Assembly (NCBI GenBank): GCA_024803745.1
Contig: JANJXV010000024.1
Location: 14,889,927 to 14,953,926 of the forward strand
Reading direction: 5' to 3'
From: Megascapheus bottae
Taxonomy: Eukaryota > Chordata > Mammalia > Rodentia > Geomyidae
DNA length: 64,000 bases
Shown here: piece after piece, positions 59,301 to 64,000 of the stretch
Layout of the letters: each line of letters begins with the position of its first letter
Position numbering within the stretch: the stretch's first letter is position 1
The notes under the pieces: generated by a model
Database searches by the model: none
Told to the model about the DNA's origin: nothing
What the model saw: the letters and a program-made list of their open reading frames with translations, nothing else
Position numbers and translations under genes: made by a program

Positions 59301-59614
59301 GATTTCTGTGAGTCTCAGCATTATTAAGAAAATCTATGGCATCTTCCTCACAGGTGTTATCAAGATCAAGAGGCTTGACTAGCCAAGATAAATAGCCAAT
59401 GTAGCACCTCATGAAGATCTACTCTCTCCATCATGACACCTGAGTGGGGCCTGGGTATCCACATTATCATCTCAGCCACTGTTCTGAGGCTCTCTATCCG
59501 GGCTTTTATCCCTTCCTAGCTGAATGAGGTACTAGAGGGCAGGACCTTAGCTGGACCTGGGTGCCGAGAGGTTCTGTGGCAGCCTCCCAATGGTCTGTTG
59601 AGCAGCAACAGCCC

Positions 59615-59790
59615 TAGTAAGGTGGCATGGGGAGCCGGAGCTGACAATCCGAATTACAATCTAATAGCTTACTGTGCTTCCCTCGTGCACAGCGGCAAAG
59701 GTTACTGTGCAATTACGTGTCGCTACATACAAATGACAGAGCAGTTACGGTTACTTTACCAATTACAGGGAAATTGCTCCCACTCTGCAG
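59615..59790. promoter_or_regulatory. CpG- and AATTAC-rich block, candidate conserved enhancer
   Basis: About eight CpGs survive in 150 bp (gagccgg, atccgaatt, ctcgtgc, agcggc, ttacgtgtcgctac, ttacggtt). They alternate with homeodomain-like GAATTACAATCTAATAG, GCAATTACGTG and CCAATTACAGGG plus TGACAG. It is unique DNA between a MIR and ordinary intron. CpG retention with motif density is what a constrained noncoding element looks like; alignment is needed to confirm. Confidence 0.4.
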
Positions 59791-61556
59791 AGACTGGCAG
59801 TCTGAAAAGCTCTATCATCTCCATGGAAAGAGGATTGTAAATGCTGGCAGTGTCCTTTCTCCAGTAGTGTCCCCAAACTCAGGGAAGAACTGCAAAGAGG
59901 CCACCCAGAGAGCCCAAAGGTGTCTTGCAATCTGTGTGTGGAGATGCCCTGAAAAATGCTGCATGAGGGAGGAAGGCCCGGGAGACTGAGGAGCACCCGT
60001 GGTGCACCTGAGCCATCACCCCCAGCTCTGGGCCTCAATGACAAGCTCATAAGGATGCAGCCATCATCTTACCAGCAATGCCAACATCTTGAAGATAAGA
60101 TAGCATTGGTACGTGATCTTGAAGTTACCTCTTACCCCCATCTGTCTTAGCCCCTGTTCTATCCTTCATGGCTTTTCTCCTGCCACACGGAGCTGTTTCA
60201 GCCCTAGCCCTCCATTATTCCACCTTTGTAGAAGCACCATTAAGCCTTTATTATGGAAAGGTCAGAACTAGGCCAGAGCTCTAGGCCAAAGACAGTGTTA
60301 ACGAGGTACAGGTCAGTAACATCATCCCCCTATGGGCCAATTAGCTGAGCTTCGGGACACAGTCTTTTCCACAGCCACTGACTGCCCCTCACCCTGGGCA
60401 TACACTGTTTACAAATATCCCATACTGGTCCAAAATGGCAGGCCAGGTGAATCTGTGGAGTGAAAAGACATGATTCACTGCTCCAACTATAGGTGGACTT
60501 TCTTGGCTGCTCACAAAGTGAGTAGTGGGCTTGGTGGGCAGATCCTGTGGTCAGCAAAGAGAAGAATCCTTTATACATCTGGTCCTTCATGGAAGAAAAA
60601 TACTGTCTAGTCTCACACATGAAGTTCTAAGCAGCTCAAACTTGTGGTACATTTCTCCTGTCTATTAAACCAGGAAGAAGCCATGAGGGGTCTCTGGCCT
60701 TACTAGTATGGGTTAATACAGGTCTCTAGTGACATTTTTTTTTCTTCATCAAAGTTTGGGTTCATCAACCCACAGAAACTCCTTGCCTTTAGTGCAGAAG
60801 ACTGAAACACTAAATGAAGATGATGATATTGATTGTTCACTGATTATTTTCAGAGTGTTTATGAAGGAGCAAGCACTTAGGGGAGGTCTCCTTGGGAATA
60901 TAAAAATGAATGTCTCAGTTATTGCTCCCCAAATGGTCCCCTTCCTACTTGATGAGACAGACCTCAGCAATGACCATAACTAGCAAGCTGTCTACTTAGA
61001 ACTTCAGTTACATGCCTCAAGGAGAACTGAGACCAGGACTGTCCATTGTGTAAAGGCAGAGACAAAGTTTCCCTGAAAAGGTAGGAGAGGCAGGTCAGGT
61101 GAGAAAAGGGAGATTTGGGCTCAACTCCCCATTCTGTTAGGGTACAGGGTTCTTTCATTTTCACTGCATACTATGTCTGGGGGAAAATAATTCAAGATCA
61201 CACCATACACTTTACAAAGTAGGGAGAGAAACCAAGGCCATGAGAGTGGAGTAACATAGAGAACAGATCCCCAGACCCCAGTCCAGAATGAAAGAACTGC
61301 TCTTCTGCAAAGGCTCCTTCCAGGATTGCTAGGAGGCAGCTTCAAAGGAGGCATCTTCCAGGCTCTGTGAGATCAGGATATGGTCCAGGAAAGGAGTTCT
61401 CCCATTTTCAGAGCCAGGACAAAATCAACTCTCTCCTCCTGAAGAGGCCCTTGACCCTTGGCCAGTGGAGGGCTTTGCTGATGGGAACAGGAAAAGATCT
61501 TTGGATTCTTCATGCTCAGTAACCCTAAATTACTTCCCATTGATTACACCTACACG

Positions 61557-61558
<2 letters not shown>
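59791..61558. other. Unique intronic sequence, nothing recognised
   Basis: No supported feature. Confidence 0.4.
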
Positions 61559-61611
<53 letters not shown>

Positions 61612-61617
61612 ACACCC
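61559..61617 (+). repeat. (CA)n microsatellite
   Basis: CA run of about 55 bp with one AA interruption near its end. Confidence 0.97.
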
Positions 61618-62020
61618 CAAGAACTGACCATAGCAGGCCTCTGCTAGAAACAGGATTCAGTGAAGTATGCATTTGGGATTTATTTTTTAAAGGAGATATT
61701 GATCAGATATGCTGTAATAGCTCATGTCTAAATACAGACTCTTGTAAAGCTCTGTAGTTACAGAAAAATAATGATCACCCACTTATTGGGAGTCATATCT
61801 CAAAGATGACCACTGACCCATAAGATGTTCTGTTCATAAATGCATCAGGGGCTACACAATGTAAGCCTCTACTTCCTCAGGGATTGAGGTAAGAACAGAA
61901 GTTCCTAAGGGAACAAGAGAAGGAACATTTTTATGGATACTTTGGTAGGAGGCTTAGGTTTGGCCTCATCAATAGTCCCATGTGCCTGGGCAATCATTTC
62001 TGTAATAATAAAGCAATCAA
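61618..62020. other. Unique intronic sequence, nothing recognised
   Basis: No supported feature. Confidence 0.4.
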
Positions 62021-62253
62021 AGCTGGGTACCAGTGGCTCATGCCACTACTCTTAGCTACTCATTAGGCTGAGACTGCAGGGTGTAGTTCAAAGCAGCTTA
62101 GGCAGAAAAGACAATGAGTCTTTTATCTTCAATTAATTACCAAGAAGCCATTAGTAGAGCTGTGGCTCAAGAGATAAGAGTATTTGCCTTGACTGAAAAA
62201 GCTAGGTGATGAAACCTAGCCCTAGAGATCAAGCCCTAGAACAGGCACAAATA
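62021..62253 (+). mobile_element. B1-like/Geo dimeric SINE
   Basis: 'agctgggtaccagtggctca', 'tagctactcattaggctgag', 'tttatcttcaattaattacc' and 'agagctgtggctcaagagat' give both halves. The tail has grown into an AATAAC/AATA repeat up to about 62305. Confidence 0.88.
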
Positions 62254-62780
62254 AAATAACAGTAATAATAATAACAGTAACAACAATAATAACAAATAAA
62301 TTTAAAGTCCAACTCTTCAACCCTCTGATTGGTCTACCATTCTGAATAGATGTCCCTTGCTCTTTTATGATTTCTAACCCTCTCTTGATGATCTGGGATT
62401 AACCCATTGGGTAGAACTTTGGAAAAGAAGCCAGAGAATTGTGTTCAAGTGAATGGTGACCCCAGCAGCACACTGGCCTGGAGCATAAGAGAGAGAAGTA
62501 GAATGTGGGAATGTGGCCTTCTCCACCTGGTTATCAGTACACGTCTCAGAGTGACTCTGTATTGTGTCTTTTTCAGTGAGATTATAGAGAAAATGTGTGG
62601 GGGGGGGAAGGGAGGGAGAGCTAGCAAACCACCACCACAATAACCTAGTTAGACAATAGGTTACTAGTGGAAATGTTTCCAAATGGGAAAAACAAGCCAA
62701 CAAATTGCAGGCAAGTTTTCCCAGAATGCTGCTTCCCAGGTTCAAAACAGAGAAGAGGGGACTAAAAACCACAATAGAGG

Positions 62781-62971
62781 GCTCGGGAGTTTGGCGTAGT
62801 GCTAGACTGCTTGCCTAGCATGCACAAAGACCCAGGTTCGATTCCTCAGTGTCACATTCATAGAAAAAGCTGGAAGTGGTGCTGTGGCTCAAGTGGTAGA
62901 GCACTAGCCTTGAGAAAGCCCATGGACAGTGCTCAGGCTTTGAGTTCAAGCCCCAACTGACAAAAAAAAAT
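62781..62971 (+). mobile_element. IDL-Geo dimeric SINE with perfect target-site duplication
   Basis: Head 'gagtttggcgtagtgctaga', 'gcttgcctagcatgcacaaa', B box 'ggttcgattcctcagtgtc', then the Geo module 'gtgctgtggctcaagtggta' to 'tgagttcaagccccaactga' and an A9 tail. CACAATAGAGG occurs at 62770-62780 and 62972-62982, an 11-bp exact duplication that fixes both element ends. Confidence 0.97.
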
Positions 62972-63194
62972 CACAATAGAGGACAATCATGGGATAGGGC
63001 AACTTCTAAGGCAAACATCTGTGGAATTAATTAATGTACCTATACAGCAATGAAAACTACAGACTGCAACCAAGCTTTTTTATACTCATATTGAAACCTC
63101 TATATGTTTTGAGACCAACTATGGCCCAATGTCACCAACTATATAAGGAATCTGTCACTCATCATGGAAACAAGCTAGCTTTCTAATAGGGAAC

Positions 63195-63300
63195 TAAAGC
63201 CATTAATTTGAGTTTGTATTCCGTGCGAAGGGCATTAATCCAGGGCATACTTCCTGCAGACCATGTTGTAACTGATAGCAAATGTTAGCAGTGCACTGCC
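63195..63300. promoter_or_regulatory. Possible conserved block with ATTAAT motifs
   Basis: GCCATTAATTTGAG, TATTCCGTGCGAAGGGC and GCATTAATCCAGGG lie close together with two retained CpGs. Weak, appearance-based. Confidence 0.2.
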
Positions 63301-63579
63301 CACAGGGATTGCTGAACAGTGCAGTCAAGAATCAGCTCAGGATCCAGGAGGATGGACCCCTGACCTTCTCCTCATTAGCTCATCTGCCAAGAACCCCAGT
63401 TTCCTTCTTCTGACAGGCAGCCAGGGCATGGCCTAATGATGAGGGAAGGTAAGGACAGGCCAGAGTGATAGGACAGCCTGCCAAGTGAATCTGATCTTCA
63501 CAGGGGACAGCCACCCTGGGGGCTAGCCTGGTAGCCAAAACTGGACCTCTGAGAAATCCTGGGGAACCTTCTTAATCTT

Positions 63580-63666
63580 TTTTTTTCCAGAGCTAAGGAC
63601 TGAACTCAGGGCCTTGCACTCGCCGGACAAGGGCTCTTCCACTGAGCTAAATCTCCAACCCCAAAG
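63580..63666 (-). mobile_element. BC1-like ID SINE
   Basis: The minus strand reads 'ggggttggagatttagctca', 'gtggaagagcccttgtccgg', 'gagtgcaaggccctgagttc' and 'agtccttagctctgg' before an A-rich tail. From memory this is closer to the rat/mouse ID/BC1 master than the other ID copies here. Flanks cttcttaatctt (63568-63579) and cttcttcatctt (63667-63678) agree at 11 of 12 positions, a target-site duplication. Confidence 0.93.
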
Positions 63667-63829
63667 CTTCTTCATCTTACAAACATTATCAATGAAACTA
63701 TCACAAAGCCATCCTCCTTTTCTGCAGACATTGGACACAGTCATTGCCTGTCAAGGACGGATAAATCTCCTACACTTGCCAATCCACCCCCAGTTCCAAC
63801 TCTCCCTCCCAGAATCTATGGCAAGCAGC

Positions 63830-64000
63830 CTCGGCCACCACTTGAACTTAATTGAAGTAAGGAACGCCACAGTGATTAGGTTTGTATGTTTGCTGGTGGA
63901 CAGAGGGAAGCAGAGGCCCTGCTCGCCAGGCTGAATTATGGCTAGGTCAATCCCTTGTTAGTGAGAGTAAATTTTATTAGCCCCACTCTTGCTGCCGTGT
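63830..64000. promoter_or_regulatory. Possible conserved block at the right edge
   Basis: GAACTTAATTGAAGTAAGG, CCACAGTGATTAGG and TAAATTTTATTAGCC lie with retained CpGs (cctcggcc, ggaacgcc, ctcgccag, gccgtg) in unique sequence. It runs off the window. Confidence 0.28.

Larger units (their letters stand above)
54885..64000 (-). other. PLXNA4: PLXNA4 intron upstream of the exon (partial)
   Basis: The sequence between the acceptor and the right edge has no coding exon I can recognise. The preceding exon should encode most of the N-terminal sema domain in one long exon of about 1.2 kb in class A plexins. Nothing of that size or character is here, so it lies beyond 64000. Confidence 0.75.

Noticed and set aside
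62781..62860. tRNA-Ala-like sequence as a possible tRNA gene
   Set aside because: It is the tRNA-derived head of a SINE with A tail and target-site duplication, without an intact cloverleaf.

Overview
This window looks like nuclear DNA from a mammal, most likely a heteromyid or geomyid rodent (kangaroo rats, pocket mice, pocket gophers). The rodent call rests on several ID-type SINEs, one of them very close to the BC1/ID master as I remember it. The narrower call rests on several copies of a dimeric SINE that matches my recollection of IDL-Geo, a family reported only from Geomyoidea. The DNA also carries L1 3' ends, MaLR/MLT1-type LTRs, MIR remnants and many long (CA)n tracts. I see no bacterial, organellar or viral gene layout.

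The only protein-coding sequence I can support is a single 183-bp internal exon on the minus strand at 54702-54884. It has a good branch site, polypyrimidine tract, AG acceptor and GT donor, and it encodes 61 residues of a class A plexin sema domain ([27 protein letters not shown]). The best match from memory is PLXNA4, probably exon 3. The gene is therefore transcribed right to left: 54885-64000 is the end of the upstream intron and 1-54701 is the start of a very large downstream intron. No second plexin exon was found. Essentially every other open reading frame is chance, or is created by simple repeats.

Layout. 1-8600: unique intron with a G-rich 13-bp repeat, MIR fragments, a GA tract and a perfect RFX-type palindrome. 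8600-24400: scattered geomyoid SINEs, an L1 3' end at 13160-13957, (GT)n, and a composite SINE. 24400-41000: an ID element fused to a purine microsatellite, three MLT1-like LTRs, an old L1 split by an ID element, a CRE/POU-SOX-rich stretch near 37.2-37.4 kb, and a 380-bp pyrimidine tract containing a 62-bp higher-order repeat. 41000-54700: unique sequence with candidate regulatory blocks, then dense SINEs with many short tandem duplications at 46-50.5 kb, and a nested L1/IDL-Geo/LTR cluster at 52.1-52.9 kb. 54700-64000: the plexin exon, an ID element with clear target-site duplications, a composite SINE, a MIR, a CpG-retaining block at 59.6-59.8 kb, and a final SINE cluster including an IDL-Geo copy with an 11-bp perfect target-site duplication.

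I found no convincing new gene system. The most useful leads are modular SINE evolution (one 3' module attached to different 5' heads), the two RFX-like sites, and several CpG- and TAAT-rich blocks that may be conserved enhancers inside PLXNA4. All regulatory calls come from sequence appearance only, without alignment. Repeat family names come from memory of consensus sequences.
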